This document shows, in pieces, positions 32,796 through 44,365 of a stretch of 64,000 nt of DNA. A model generated the notes under the pieces. That model did not search any database. It worked only from the letters and a program-made list of their open reading frames with translations, and had not been told where the DNA came from. Where the stretch lies: positions 28,802,001 to 28,866,000 of the forward strand of contig CM032230.1 of NCBI GenBank assembly GCA_019009955.1, given 5' to 3'. The position numbers and the translations under genes are program-made. Position 1 is the stretch's first letter, and each line of letters begins with the position of its first letter. Source of the DNA: Riptortus pedestris (Eukaryota > Arthropoda > Insecta > Hemiptera > Alydidae).

Positions 32796-33303
32796 AAAAA
32801 GTTCGTCAAGGGCTGCGTTAACTAAGCAGATTCCCCACGTGCATCATGTATTTGCATTTATCCCAATACATAAAAGTTCAAAAAGGAGAATATTTGATAT
32901 TTAGGCTTCAAATAATGTGCTTCACAATATGACAGGCTATTGTTAATATGACATAAGTAGAAGTGGAGGTTTAATAAAGGCCGAAAACTAAAAAATGCAA
33001 ATATCTCGGTTAAAAATCAAGACAATGAAGAAACATACATAACAACGTTTATAGAATAAATAGATTATAGAACATTACATTTTCAATAAGATTGGTTCCA
33101 TACAAATGTTTGATCAGTCGCATAATAATGGAGATATTTCGAAATTCGCACCTCTAAATACACCTTCCACTATCTCGATTTTAGCCGTTCACGAACTTAA
33201 TCTTTAGTTCAATAAAAACATTTAACTATCGAGTTCGGTGTCGATCAGATGAAAATTGCGATAGCCAGAGTGTTATGACGAAAATTGAGGTCCGTTCAAA
33301 ATT

Positions 33304-33348
<45 letters not shown>
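32796..33348 (+). mobile_element. HINE-like element, A type, 3' end missing
   Basis: Plus-strand 5' end AAAAAGTTCGTCAAGGGCTG, AAGCAGATTCCCC, and the A module (GATATTTAGGCTTCAAATAA). The core degrades near 33260, where TGACGAAAATTGAGGTCC appears out of place, and stops in (TA)n at 33306-33348. It is head to head with the preceding copy across 82 bp. Confidence 0.8.
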
Positions 33349-33352
<4 letters not shown>

Positions 33353-33687
33353 TCTAGCTTAATGACTTTTGTTTTATTCATTTAAGCCCAGAAAAAATAT
33401 TAGTTTATCCATATTTAAATATTATGATGACTATAACAGAGTTTTTATTATTTATATCACAAACTCTCACAAATACGTACATTTTACCATGTAGGAAACC
33501 TTAGTTTATTTTGGAAAATGAAAAGCTTAAATAATTAAAATTTTGACTATTCATAATTGTCAGTTTTTCTTGAAACGTAACATGCCAAAAATGAATCAAT
33601 TAACTGCCTTAAATTGCTTCATATCACACACTGATTCTCTTGCATTAATCTCTATGATATATATACAATTTTTAATGGACCTCATTT

Positions 33688-33822
33688 TCAGCAGATTTTT
33701 CTTAAAGGAAATCAACTATTGAGGTTGTACTCCTGATGGGATTTTCGAAAAATTTCTTCAAATGTTCATCGATCCCACCTAGTAGGTGACGAAAATGAGG
33801 TCCCTTACAGATTGTATATACA

Positions 33823-33896
<74 letters not shown>

Positions 33897-34336
33897 ATTA
33901 ATCCTTACGAAACTCGATATATAATCGTTTTATATAAAATAAAGATCAAGTTCGTTAACGGTTGGAACAGGAATGGAGAGAGGGGGGGTTTAGAGGGGAG
34001 GAATTTCGAAAATTCTTAATATCTCCTTTAATGTGCGTCGGACCAAAACATTGTACAGAACCAATCTAATTGTAAATGTAATTTTCTATGAATGTTGTCA
34101 TGTACATTATTTTATTATCTTGAATATTAACCGAAATATTAGCTTTTTAGTTTTCCGGCTTCAGTAAACCCCCTCCTACTCTTGCCATATCAACAACAAC
34201 CTGTTATATTATGAAGCACATTAACAAGTCTAAATAACAAATATTGTTCTCATTAAACTTACTCGTAATGAGATAAATGCTAATACGTGACGCAAGCAGG
34301 AAATCGGCTTAGTTAAGGTATCCCCTTCATGACACA

Positions 34337-34338
<2 letters not shown>
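33688..34338 (-). mobile_element. HINE-like element, A type, full length (empty-site copy)
   Basis: Minus-strand copy inside the left arm. 3' end CAGCAGATTTTTCTTAAAGG; (TA)n at 33826-33893; A module (CTACTCTTGCCATATCAACA); and 5' end near CAGGAAATCGGCTTAGTTAA then CCCCTTCATGACAC. The site complementary to CTAAAAAGCTAAT (about 34148-34160) is uninterrupted here, whereas the inverted partner carries another HINE-like insertion at that position. Confidence 0.88.
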
Positions 34339-34387
<49 letters not shown>

Positions 34388-34391
34388 TATA

Positions 34392-34520
34392 TAAAAGAAC
34401 TTTGGACGGACCTCAATTTTCGTTATCTCCTAGGTAGAATCGATGGGCATATGAAGAAATGATTCGAAACACCCATCATGAGTACAACCTCAATAGCTGA
34501 TTTTAAATCTGCTAAAACTA
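34392..34520 (+). mobile_element. HINE-like element, 3' fragment
   Basis: GGACGGACCTCAATTTTCG, GAATCGATGGGCATATGAAG, GAGTACAACCTCAATAGCTG, then TTTTAAATCTGCTAAAA with the hairpin partly lost. It is the inverted counterpart of 35405-35510. Confidence 0.78.
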
Positions 34521-34554
34521 ATAGAAAACTCAAAAGAGTAGTCCAAACTGAGCA

Positions 34555-34735
34555 AAGTGAGAATAAAAGTCTTATCAAGACGATGGAAAGAAGGAAAGTG
34601 AAACTTCCGGTGCACATCATAAGGCACAACGACTCCATCAAAAATATATGTGAAGGTAAGATGAAAAGGAACGCCTAGGAAATCCTATTTTGAAGATTTC
34701 AAGCATCTTATGAATTTCAGTGAGTATACTATTAT
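34555..34735 (+). pseudogene. LINE reverse-transcriptase C-terminal fragment
   Basis: One frame reads ENKSLIKTMERRKVKLPVHI then IRHNDSIKNICEGK to TAG 34676-34678. A neighbouring frame continues YFEDFKHLMNFSEY. RRKVK-(x)-HI-RHN followed by an EGK block and a D-F-K-x-(x)-M segment is the usual C-terminal end of many animal LINE polymerases. The stop and frame change show decay. It sits in the spacer between the two duplicated arms. Confidence 0.6.
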
Positions 34736-35404
34736 AACAAGATCAACGTCTGAGAGAAACACAATGGTTGCAAATACAAGTCATAGCATACAGTGGACGA
34801 TAAAAAATTACATAATAAACTTGATAAATAGTTATTTTTTGTTTATGTAATCTTAATTACTCTGGGAGTTAAGAGCCAATAAACCACTATTGCAAGAAGA
34901 GTTTGCGTAAATTTAGAGTTTTTAATATTCCTTAAAACTAAATTTTATTCCACTGGTTTTTCCTATTTTTTTGAGTAAAGTGGAAGTCTTATTAGCAGTT
35001 ATCAGTTTAAGTAATTTATTACAAAATTCTTTTTATGTAATCAATAATGTTATTTCAATTACCACTATAATTAAGGCCAAAGGTCTTTTACCTCATCGCA
35101 AATATATCAGAATACTACGAGTAAATTTTAAATGTGCATTACTTCAATTTAATTAGAAAAAAGGGGTCTTAACAGTAAGTTAAGGGTAATTAGAAGGGCT
35201 AAAGAAGATTTAGTTAGGCTGGTAGAGGGTTTAGTCAAACCCCCATTTAATGATGCCAGCAACGATTATGCATGCAGCTCGGGTTAAATGTCTTCAGTCA
35301 ATAGCTTACTCCGGGTCTCTTGGCATTCGGCTGGAAAATCACAACTCCTTCCAAGTAATCTGCCAAATCTCTTGTCTTACCTCAAATAACAACTCCAGAT
35401 TTTT
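34736..35404. other. spacer of the inverted duplication
   Basis: No gene recognised. Single-copy within this window. Confidence 0.3.
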
Positions 35405-35510
35405 TTAGCAGATTTCCATTAGTGGAAATTAACTATTGAGGTTGTACTAATAATGAGATTTTCGAAACATTTCTTCAAATGTCTATCGATCCTACCCAGG
35501 AGATAACGAA
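35405..35510 (-). mobile_element. HINE-like element, 3' fragment
   Basis: TTTAGCAGATTTCCATTAGT then GAGGTTGTACTAATAATGAG and CCCAGGAGATAACG. It ends directly against the 5' end of the next copy on the opposite strand, with the intervening (TA)n part lost. Confidence 0.8.
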
Positions 35511-36173
35511 AAAGTCCGTCATGTAGTAGATGCGTTAACTAAGGAGATTCCTGCTTGCGTATTAGCATTTATCTCATTACGAGTAAGTTTAATGAGAACA
35601 ATATTTGTTATTTAGACTTGTTAATGTGCTTCATAATATAACAGCTTGTTGTTGATATGGCATGAGTAGGAGGTGGTTTACTGAAGGTGGAAAACTAAAA
35701 AGTCCGTCACGCAGGGGCTGCGTAAACTAAGCAGATTTCCCACGTGAAGTTTTATAATAGAGAAATCTGCCGAATAACAACTGTAGTAGTAAGTAACCTC
35801 TAAACCTATTCACGAGGGACGAATAGTTACAGAAACGGCCGCCAGAGCTCTCGGCGGAAAGGCCGAACATAGCCGACCACACGCAGAATACAAATGCAAA
35901 TATCTCGGTTAATATTCAAGATACAGAATAAATGTATAGAACAATATTTATAGTAAATTTAATTAGCAATAAGATTAATTCTATACAATTTTTCGATCCG
36001 ATGCATAATAACGGAGATATTTCGAATTTTCCGAAATTCCCCCTCTAAACCCCCCCCTCCCACTGGTCCGATTTCAGCCATTAACGAACTTGATCTTCCT
36101 TTTTACATAAAACGATTAAATTCCGAGTTTGGTAACGATCAAACAAAAATTGCGACCGCTAGAGCGTTAACAG

Positions 36174-36225
<52 letters not shown>

Positions 36226-36591
36226 ATATTAAATTTTGAACGGACCACATTTTCATCATCTCCTGGGTAGGATCGATGGACATTAGAAGAAATGTTTTGA
36301 AACTCGCGTCATGAGTACGACCTCAATAGCTGATTTCCCTTGAGGGAAATCTGCTAAAAGCTAATATCTCGGTTAATATTCAAGATAATGAATTAATGTA
36401 CATGACAACATTCATTGAAAATTACATTTACAATTAGATTGGTTCTATACAATTTTTTGATCCTACGCACACTAACAGAGATCTTAATAATTTTCGAAAT
36501 CCCCCCTCTCTCTATTCTGGTTCCAACCGTTAACGACCTTGATCTTTATTTTATATAAAACGATTATATATCGAGTTTCGTAAGGATTAAT

Positions 36592-36663
<72 letters not shown>

Positions 36664-36798
36664 TGTATATACAATCTGTAACGGACCTGATTTTCGTCAT
36701 CTACTAGGTAGGATCGATGAACAATTAAGAAATTTTTCGAAAATCGCATCGTACAACGACAATAGCTGATTTTCCTTAAGAAAAATTTGCTGAAAATG
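35511..36798 (+). mobile_element. HINE-like element, A type, interrupted (filled-site copy)
   Basis: 5' end AAGTCCGTCATGTAGTAGAT, A module to GGAAAACTAAAAA at 35701, then the nested copy, resuming at AAGCTAATATCTCGG (about 36356) through C-run, (TA)n at 36596-36660 and the conserved 3' segment, to AAGAAAAATTTGCTG (36785). Confidence 0.86.
35697..36357 (+). mobile_element. HINE-like element, B type, full length, nested with known empty site
   Basis: AAAAAGTCCGTCACGCAGG to GGGAAATCTGCTAA, about 660 bp, with intact hairpins, a B module, C-run 36050-36057 and (TA)n 36176-36217. The uninterrupted partner in the left arm reads CTAAAAAGCTAAT. Here CTAAAAA is followed by the element and then AAAAGCTAAT. 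The insertion is therefore inside an A run (T-T on the other strand), with no more duplication than the A run could hide. Confidence 0.93.
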
Positions 36799-37136
36799 AG
36801 GTCCGTTCAAAATTGTATATATATCATAGAGATTAATGCAAGAGAAACAGTGTGTGATATGAAGCAATTTAAGGCTGTTAATTGATTCATTTATGGCATT
36901 GTACGTTTCAAGAAAAACTGACAATTATGAATAGTCAAAATTTTAAAAATTTAAGCTTTTGATTTTCCAAAATAAACTAAGGTTTCCTACATGGTAAAAT
37001 GTACGTATTTGTGAGAGTTTGTGATATAAATAATCAAAACTCTGTTATAGTCATCATAATATTAAAATATGGATAACCTAATATTTTTTTCTGGGCTTAA
37101 ATGAATAAAACGAAAGTCATTAAGCTAGATTTAATT

Positions 37137-38400
37137 ATATTTTCTTTGGGTGTTTCTATTAGTGAAGGATAAGAGCTTCCAGCGTTTTCAATTAACGCTA
37201 TTTGTACTTCATTTAGGTTATGCTAATTGTAATTGCTTTGTCTCAGAATGAAAAGTCCAATCTTAAATTTTGAGCAAATTTTACTCCAAATTACTTAATC
37301 AGCCATTTTTTTCATTCATATTCAGCTGGCATTGAGAAGGAACTAAAAAGTCAATTATTGGGCGTAATATTTTTATCCATATTTATTTTTTTTTGAAAAA
37401 CCAATCAGTCATTATTATTAAAAGCCTAGAGCTTATATAGAATATTTTTATCCTAATCAATGGATTATTTTTGGTACATTTTAAAAATTGCTATTTTTCA
37501 CCAGGTTAAACCATATTGACAATTAGCGTAATTTAAGGGAACAGAGAATTTAAGGGAATTTACAGAGAATTATTTTTAGGTAGTTGTCCTTATGGATGGC
37601 GTTGGTTTTAAAATTGAAATTTTATCTAGAGAAAGATATTTAAAAAAATAAAATCAATTATTTTTTCCATAACTTTGCATAGTTTTCCGATGCGAAACGC
37701 TTCCAATAAAATCGACTTATAATACAGAAGGGTTTTAAATAAAAATAAGTTACTAAACAATTAAAAGTTCACTCTGAAGGGGGAAAAAAGTAATTGTAAC
37801 ACTCAATCAAAGTTTCTCAAAATAATATAGTCTAACCAAATTATAGTAAACTACAAATAAATCCATTATGATACTGCATTATATGATTTGCTTAAATTCA
37901 AATAAATAAGTAAGAAAAAAGTGACAGTACATATCTACCCTTATATTTATAATAATTTATATTTGTTACTTCACCGTATCATGGCTGGCTGGTGGTTGAT
38001 CATCTCCTTGCTCTGGATTTTAAACAATATTAATCAATCCGGGGCCATGACTTTTACACTAATTATGAGATTTTAACTTGACCTAAAAAATTACTCGATT
38101 AATTACTTATAAAATCAATTTACAATCCCTCAACAAAATTCTAGTCCCACAGTTTCATTGAAGAAAAATATTGTGATAGCTAATTTACTTCATCCTATTA
38201 CAAATTGCATAACTTTGACAAAAATATGCTTGTTTTTGTGTCTATAAGTTTAACCTGGTCTTTGTTTCTCAATTCAACTGAACGGACAAGGGGAAGAAGA
38301 GTCTATTGAATATTCAGTGGTTTCTCGCTGCCTTCTGCATCAAACAATACTGCGATAAAGACGCTTGGATGTGTTGAAAAAAAATGTCGTTGTCCCAGAC
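37137..38400. other. unannotated A+T-rich sequence
   Basis: No feature supported. Confidence 0.3.
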
Positions 38401-38827
38401 TCAAGGTTGATAGTCAATATTTAAGACAGAGAAAAAAATGTACATAATAACAATATTAGGAAATTAAGTAATTAAATTTGCTATAAGATTAATTTTAAAT
38501 GAATCTACAATCAGACATGTATGAATTAAGATATTTTAATTTATCGAAATTTCTCTGTTTGCACTACTCCCCTTCTCCTTTTTGTACGATTTCAGCCATT
38601 GCCGAACTATTTGATCTTTAGCCTTACAAAAAACGTTTAAATATCGAGTGCGGTAACTATCAAACAAAAATTGCAATCGCTAAAGCGTAAACAGACAAAT
38701 ACATAGATCTGTATATCATTTTCGTCATCTCCTGGTTTGCAACGGATGTACACTTGAGCACCCCCGTTTCGAAACACGGATTATGAATAAATACACAATT
38801 CCTCCCCCCCCCCTCTTAAGAGAAATA
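38401..38827 (+). mobile_element. HINE-like element, diverged, 5' end missing
   Basis: TAGTCAATATTTAAGACAGA, GTACGATTTCAGCCATTGCC, AAATATCGAGTGCGGTAACT, AATTGCAATCGCTAAAGCG and TTTTCGTCATCTCCTGG follow the core order. The 3' hairpin is eroded (CTCTTAAGAGAAATAAATAA). One of the oldest-looking copies. Confidence 0.68.
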
Positions 38828-39351
38828 AATAACAAATAACCCAAATTTCCGCATACAGTTTTCTCATCCAAGCATGAATTCGTTCGAAATATAACGAGTA
38901 TCTATGATGATAGTATGAATTACACGAGCCAGGAAGAAGATAAACCACACAAAAGCCTGCAGGTCCCGTAACTAGCCTTTGATCTTGGCCCTATATGAGG
39001 CGGAGCAGTCCTTTGTCCCCGTCACAATTCCCTTTAATAACTTTCAAGTGGTTTCCCGTCGACTTCCTTTTCCAGCGACTACTAGATGATAAACTTGTAT
39101 CGAGTGACTCTCAAAATGAATGCAAGGTCATTGTGGCTACAATGCCTCGCTGTAGCATAATGTGGTTATCAAATCTCCTAAATTTCGTGCCTAAAGTAAA
39201 ACATTGTTAATTTTTACGTAGATTACTGTCTCTAGCCCTTTGGGGCATTGGCAGAACGCAAAATGCATAAAATAAAATTATATATCTTCTACTTAAGCAG
39301 AGCATATTAAGACTGATTTTAGTAATTTTATATAGGTTAAAACATTTCATA

Positions 39352-39398
<47 letters not shown>

Positions 39399-40848
39399 AT
39401 CGGAGGAATGAGATTTTGGAGTAATCTTTTTCCAAAATTTTCTTTCGAAGTCCTTTCTCTTATACAAAATATAGAGAATAGAAAATGTATTGCTCAAAAG
39501 ATTTTACATCTTAATACAAGGAGTTCACCTCCTATTCACAAATAAAATGGCACCTGAATAAAAATCCATGAATAAAACTACATAAATAAATAGGCAATAC
39601 TTTTCTAGGTAGTAACTAAAAATTTACAATAAATAAATATATACTGGGATAGAAAAAAAATGAAATTGCTTACATATAAAAGATAGAAAAATATCACGAA
39701 CTTGGTTAACACTAATACCTTATAGAAAAAAAATTATGGTTCTGAATTTTTACGTGTTTCCCAATTACTCATAAAGCACAAAACTTCGTATTTTAACACT
39801 TTCCTTAAAAAATATTACCAGATCATTCATTTGACTTAAACTCCCTTAGAAAAAAATATAAAAACAACCAAATTTTTATTTCGAAACAATAAGAAACATC
39901 CACTTGAATAGAGAAGCAAATTTCAAATAATAATATCTTCTCCCCGTGGTTTACAAACTCTTGTTACCTAAAACGATTATTGAGAATTTATTTCTTATTC
40001 CCTGAATCTTTGGGTGTATTTTACCGTAAGAGAATATTTTAAATTATTTAACTTAGATTAAGGGGTTGAAGTGAATTAATTTAATGAAAGCAAATATTGG
40101 GTATGAATTCTACAAAATAAATAAAGTTGGAAAGATCAATTCTTTCTACACATTATTATTTTTATGAATATCTAATATTACTTAAACATTAATTGGATTA
40201 TTGAAAGGACTAGTCTTAAAAAGATTCTTGGTATACTTGCTATTTAATAGAAACAAAACAAGTGGCTTAAAATAATGAAGGATAAATTAAACATATTTAA
40301 TTTTATTTTCATTTTGGTATATAGGATAAATAATAAATTTAATAATTTAACTGCACATTGAGGGGATTTAATGAATTGAAATAAAAGGAAAATAGCTGCA
40401 AAACACTAGTTTGAACCAGCACAACAATAATACTAATAAAAAGAAGGAAATGAAATCTGCTAAAATGGTTATGTGTACTTGGGTTGTTGGCTGTATGGTA
40501 TTCAGTGGACGTGACCTCATTTCTTGCTTACGGAGTAAGACCACACAGGCCCCGCAATATTTCCTCGTTATTCCCGATAACAGCTGGTCGGATCGAACTT
40601 ACCTTCGTGCTCGATAGAGTGCGAGGCACCCCCAGATACGATTATTTAACCCTTCCGCTGGAGCACACACGGTCTCAAACATTTGAGCCCTTTGCTAGTA
40701 CATACCGACCCCACTATGACCACAGGCATGGAAAACAGCCCTTTGGAAACAATTCATGCTCTAATTATTGTACGCGAATTGTCTTCATGGTATTTTGGTA
40801 ATTTACACTACAATGTAGCACGGACACAGAAAAATGAATCGATAGTTT
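38828..40848. other. unannotated stretch with one (TA)n tract
   Basis: About 2 kb without a supported gene. The (TA)n at 39353-39394 is not embedded in HINE-like sequence. Near 40647 TTAACCCTTCCGCTGG looks like a single piggyBac-type end next to TTAA, but no partner end was found. A plus-strand frame at 38995-39210 (71 codons) is unrecognised. Confidence 0.35.
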
Positions 40849-41007
40849 AAAAGTCTGTCACTTAGAGGCTGCGTATTTTTAAGCAGATTTCCCAAGATAT
40901 GGCATGGCAGACTGCCAATATCATCTCACCATTGTACTATATGTCCAAATTCAAACGTACGAAAATGTGTATAGAACATTAAATTTACATGAGGATTGGT
41001 TATATAT

Positions 41008-41849
41008 GTTACCGTCAAAGTATGAAATCCAGGCATTATATAGAATGCCTAGGCATTCTATATAATGCCTACGCGGTTTGGGCAAAGTATGAAATGCACA
41101 ACACATTACACACATTGCCTAGGCATTGTATAGAATGCCTAGGCATTCTATACAATGCCCGTTGCTTTTTAGGCAAAGTATAAATTACAAAGGTTTCGAG
41201 TTTACTTTATACACTTTACCTAGGTAATGTGAATAATACTACAAAATTGGTTAAAAACATGTTTTTACAGTATTGAAAACTATTTATTTTATAAAGTATA
41301 ATAAGTGATATTGATGATATTTACATACTTGGAACTACTTGTTGCAGCAAGGTAGAGAACTGTGACACTTAGAGTTGCATTTTCGTTGCTCTTTAACACA
41401 TTTACACTTTTTATTTTGACATTTAGTTATACACGAACATTTCACAAAACCTTGCCCGCTTCCTGATGATTGGGATGTAGCGGCAGTTCGCAGTGCAGTT
41501 TCTTCATCGGGAACGTCTTCAGCTCGTACGAAGCTCTTCTGGCATACTGTGAATTGAGACCTTGAATAAAGTTGTTTTAAAACTCCACTAGTTGTACCCA
41601 ATTTGTAAAAGCCGTGGAGGTAGGGAGGGGGTCTGGTGTGGCGAGCAAGTTGTAACATGAAAGCCGCTGGGTGCTCCCTGCTCCAACAACTGTTGTTCAT
41701 ACTTTGCCTAAAGCTCAGCAGGCATTCTATAAAATGCCTAGGCAAAGTATGAAATACGCTTTATTTCATACATTGCCTAGCGAATTTAGGCATTGTATAG
41801 AATGCCTAGGCATTCTATACATTGCCTGATTTTACACTTTGCCGGTAAC
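41008..41849. mobile_element. DNA transposon with palindromic termini and Cys-rich tail
   Basis: Outer inverted ends GTTACCGTCAAAGTATGAAA (41008) and its complement ending CACTTTGCCGGTAAC (41849), with ATATAT on both sides. Inside the left end is a perfect 40-bp palindrome (41031-41070) built from two 20-bp arms around CCTAGG. A second near-perfect one lies at 41122-41159, a third with one mismatch at 41788-41827, and a half unit near 41705-41724. The word GGCAAAGTATGAAAT recurs about six times between them. The interior carries a minus-strand frame with a Cys-rich end. The superfamily is not identified. The 842-bp length and partial gene suggest a deletion derivative. Confidence 0.78.
41335..41745 (-). 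pseudogene. transposon-encoded protein, Cys-rich C-terminus
   Basis: One hundred thirty-six codons, ATG at 41745 inside the palindromic end, stop at 41335-41337. The first 35 or so residues are probably read-through of the terminal repeat. From about residue 50 the frame looks authentic: LHGFYKLGTTSGVLKQLYSR, FTVCQKSFVRAEDVPDEETA, LRTAATSQSSGSGQGFVKC. It ends in the array C-x-C-x3-C-x4-C-x-C-x6-C-x3-CH-x4-CC. A GQGFVKC-C-plus-Cys-array ending of this kind is, as far as I recall, found on integrase-like proteins derived from transposons in several invertebrates. That recollection is unverified. No catalytic domain is present, so this is the tail of a larger protein left after internal deletion. 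Confidence 0.5.
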
Positions 41850-42187
41850 ATATATAATGTTTCCGAAAGGAGATATTTTGAATTTAATATATTTCTTCTC
41901 CGATAACCCCCCCCCTTTTTCTGCAATCCGATTTTAGCCGTTAACGAACATTATCTTTAAATTTACATGAAACGCTTATATTTCGAGTTTGGTAGCAATG
42001 AAATATAATTGCTACGGGTAAGCGCTAACAGACGTGTGTGTTTGTGTGTGTAAGTATATATAGTTTTCAATAAACCTTATTTTCTTCATTTACTAGGTAA
42101 GAGCGACTGGCATCAGAAGAAATTTTTCGAAAATCGCGGGTCATCAACAACCTTAATAATTGATTTTCCCTTAAGGGATATCTGCTT

Positions 42188-43584
42188 ATCATGCTCTAGA
42201 TTATTTCAAATGCCTTCTTTCTTTTCGTTCTACTGGGTTCTTTGCACACACTTCCTACTTAGCCACTCCCTTTTTTCCCCTAGAGTTTTGAGAATTCCGA
42301 AATGAAAGGGCAGGTTTTACAATTATTCATGTAAATTATTGTTTCTTTTGGCGTTAATGTCAACTTTCTAACTTCATTGGGTGTTTTCCCACCCTATGCT
42401 AACTATGGCATATTTGTTTAGATAATCAAATTTTGAAACGATTTTTAACTTGATATTTATGTTCTTGTGATCTTGGTGATTTTTTCGTTCTGGTGCGTCC
42501 TGGAAACGTAAAACTACAAAAGTAAAATTTTCAAACATTTTTAAGACCGATTTTAATTGTCACACCTTGATACATATTAAAGGTTAAAGTTATTTTTAAA
42601 ATAGGTTTTTAAATTTGAAGTACTAATGGAGGTGACATGATCTGACACATAATAAAATCTATTTGCCAAGATCGTTAAATGCCCATCATGTGAGTCTCCC
42701 GTCCGGCCGAAAAACCTGAAAATAAGAAGACAGGAACTTTTGAGAAATTCAATTCTCAAGAGATTTTGTTCTTTATTTTTTGCGTCCAGTATTCCACAAC
42801 ATTTTACGGAGATAGACAGAAACCGTAAAAACTCACACTTTTTCAAACAGATAATCATGAGAATTTATCTTCATTCTATTTCACTTATAATATTTTATTG
42901 ATTATGAGTCTATATGTCAAACCTTATCATCTCCGACATCATCAAATCTTTAACAGGGCCTCATTTTTGAGAACTTTTTAATACTTATCATTTATTCTTA
43001 AACATTCTACTTCCACGGTTATTATTTGAGAATTGATAATGCATAACCGCTACTAATGTAGAATGTATAAGTGGAAAAGCACGGCGAGTATAAATGAAGG
43101 AATCTCTAATAAAATGGCTAGTCTCTTTGTCACACCCTCTCTACCTATCTGGATTCCTTTATCCTCCGATCGGAAGAATCAATAGAAGAGGCCGGCAAAG
43201 GGCTTGGCTAGTTAGAAGAGTGGATTCGGTGGACAAAAGGACCACACCATAATGGAATGGAAATTGCTTTGAATTACCTGAATTATACTGATTTGGCAAT
43301 TACCAGTGGAATTGGTATCCGCACCTACTGCTGGGGGTCGGGCCACGGGAAACTATTCTCACTGGCGAGAAATTAAAACCTTCTGTTACACCCTACCCCG
43401 AGAGCTAATTTCATTTTCACTGAAAAAGTAAAAAGAAAACTGTGGGGCATGATTAAAACATGTCTTAACCACTTTAAAATAGGAAACAGTTAAATAAAAC
43501 GTATCTTCAAAATAATTAAAACTATCCATTGATACAATTTGAGCCTCAAGTCTCTCTTTTAATTATAATGCATTACTCTTAAAA
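42188..43584. other. unannotated sequence
   Basis: No supported feature. The minus-strand frame at 42577-42858 shows no domain. The stretch near 43180-43260 (AGAAGAGGCCGGCAAAGGGC) faintly recalls a LINE C-terminus but is too short to call. Confidence 0.3.
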
Positions 43585-44212
43585 AGTTCGTTAGAAGCTA
43601 AGGACTTTCCATGCGAGAACACCATACATATTTACAAAACTGTTCAAAATAGTTGTTTAAAAGGTCTATTTTTTGCCCAATGTTCAGGAGACGATTGTTT
43701 ACTTTTCATAAAATGTATAGAATAACAATTGTAGAGCACCAATAATTTGTCAAGATTGGTCAACTCATATAACAGATACATTTTGACTTTTTTAATTCCA
43801 AAACTCCTCACTAAATCTCTTTTATTTCTTGGCAAATTTTAACTAGTTATGAATTTGATCTTTATTGGTGAATTTAACGGCTAAATAATAAGTACGGTAT
43901 AGATCAAATAAACCTTTTCGATTCAAAAACGTAAATCTTAATAAAAATACGCCATCACACTAGATATTTTCACGTATCTCACATAATAAACGCTCTTGTT
44001 GCTTAAGCTCAACAAGAATGGATTAAGTTTTTATCTCACTCATATAATGGCTATTTATTGAATTTTCTATCTCCCCCCCCTCTGAACCCCCCTTTCCCAT
44101 GCCCATTTTCAGCCTTTAACGGACTTGATATATAGTTTTACATAAATCGCTTATATATCGTGTTCGGTTACGACCAAACATAAATTGCGTCGGCCAGAGC
44201 AATAACAAACAA
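43585..44212 (+). mobile_element. HINE-like element, D type, diverged, 3' end missing
   Basis: AAAAAGTTCGTTAGAAGCTA at the 5' end, ACAATTGTAGAGCACC then TTTGTCAAGATTGGTC (D interior), a C-run at 44073-44080, TTTTCAGCCTTTAACGGACT and CGACCAAACATAAATTGCG. No (TA)n or 3' hairpin. Confidence 0.6.
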
Positions 44213-44365
44213 GTTTATTTTTCCTCATGGTGTAGTTTTTCATGTCTTTAGAGCTCAGCAGTCCTTTCCGATGTAGAATTGGGTCAATACACATTACGTC
44301 TTCAACCAACACAATTTTTGATATGCCAAAAATGAATTACTGTAAAAGTGTATTCAGAAATCATA

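Larger units (their letters stand above)
33349..34520. repeat. large inverted duplication, left arm
   Basis: Runs inverted relative to 35405-37136. It includes 0.34 kb of unique flank (33349-33687: CTAGCTTAATGACTTTTGTT, ATTTTACCATGTAGGAAACC, CAGTTTTTCTTGAAACG), a complete A-type HINE-like copy (33688-34338), (TA)n and a further HINE-like 3' piece. The match extends through sequence outside the mobile elements, so it is a true segmental inverted duplication and not merely two insertions. Confidence 0.88.
35405..37136. repeat. large inverted duplication, right arm (split by an insertion)
   Basis: Inverted copy of 33349-34520. Order: HINE-like 3' piece (35405-35510), HINE-like 5' part (35511-35696), an inserted B-type HINE-like element (35697-36357), the rest of the first HINE-like copy (36358-36798), and unique flank (36799-37136: GCATTAAT then CAAGAGAAAC, CAAGAAAAACTGACAATTAT, GTTTCCTACATGGTAAAAT). 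Arms are close but not identical. Confidence 0.88.
40849..42187 (+). mobile_element. HINE-like element hosting a nested transposon
   Basis: 5' end AAAAGTCTGTCACTTAGAGG, AAGCAGATTTCCC, a short unassigned module, core to GGATTGGTTATATAT (41007), then the nested element 41008-41849. The core resumes ATATATAATG, AAAGGAGATATTTTGAATTT, C-run at 41907-41914, (TG)n near 42036, and 3' end CCCTTAAGGGATATCTGCTT at 42187. Confidence 0.82.

Noticed and set aside
40647..40690. Possible piggyBac end (TTAACCCTTCCGCTGG)
   Set aside because: Only one end is visible and no inverted partner next to TTAA was found in the window.
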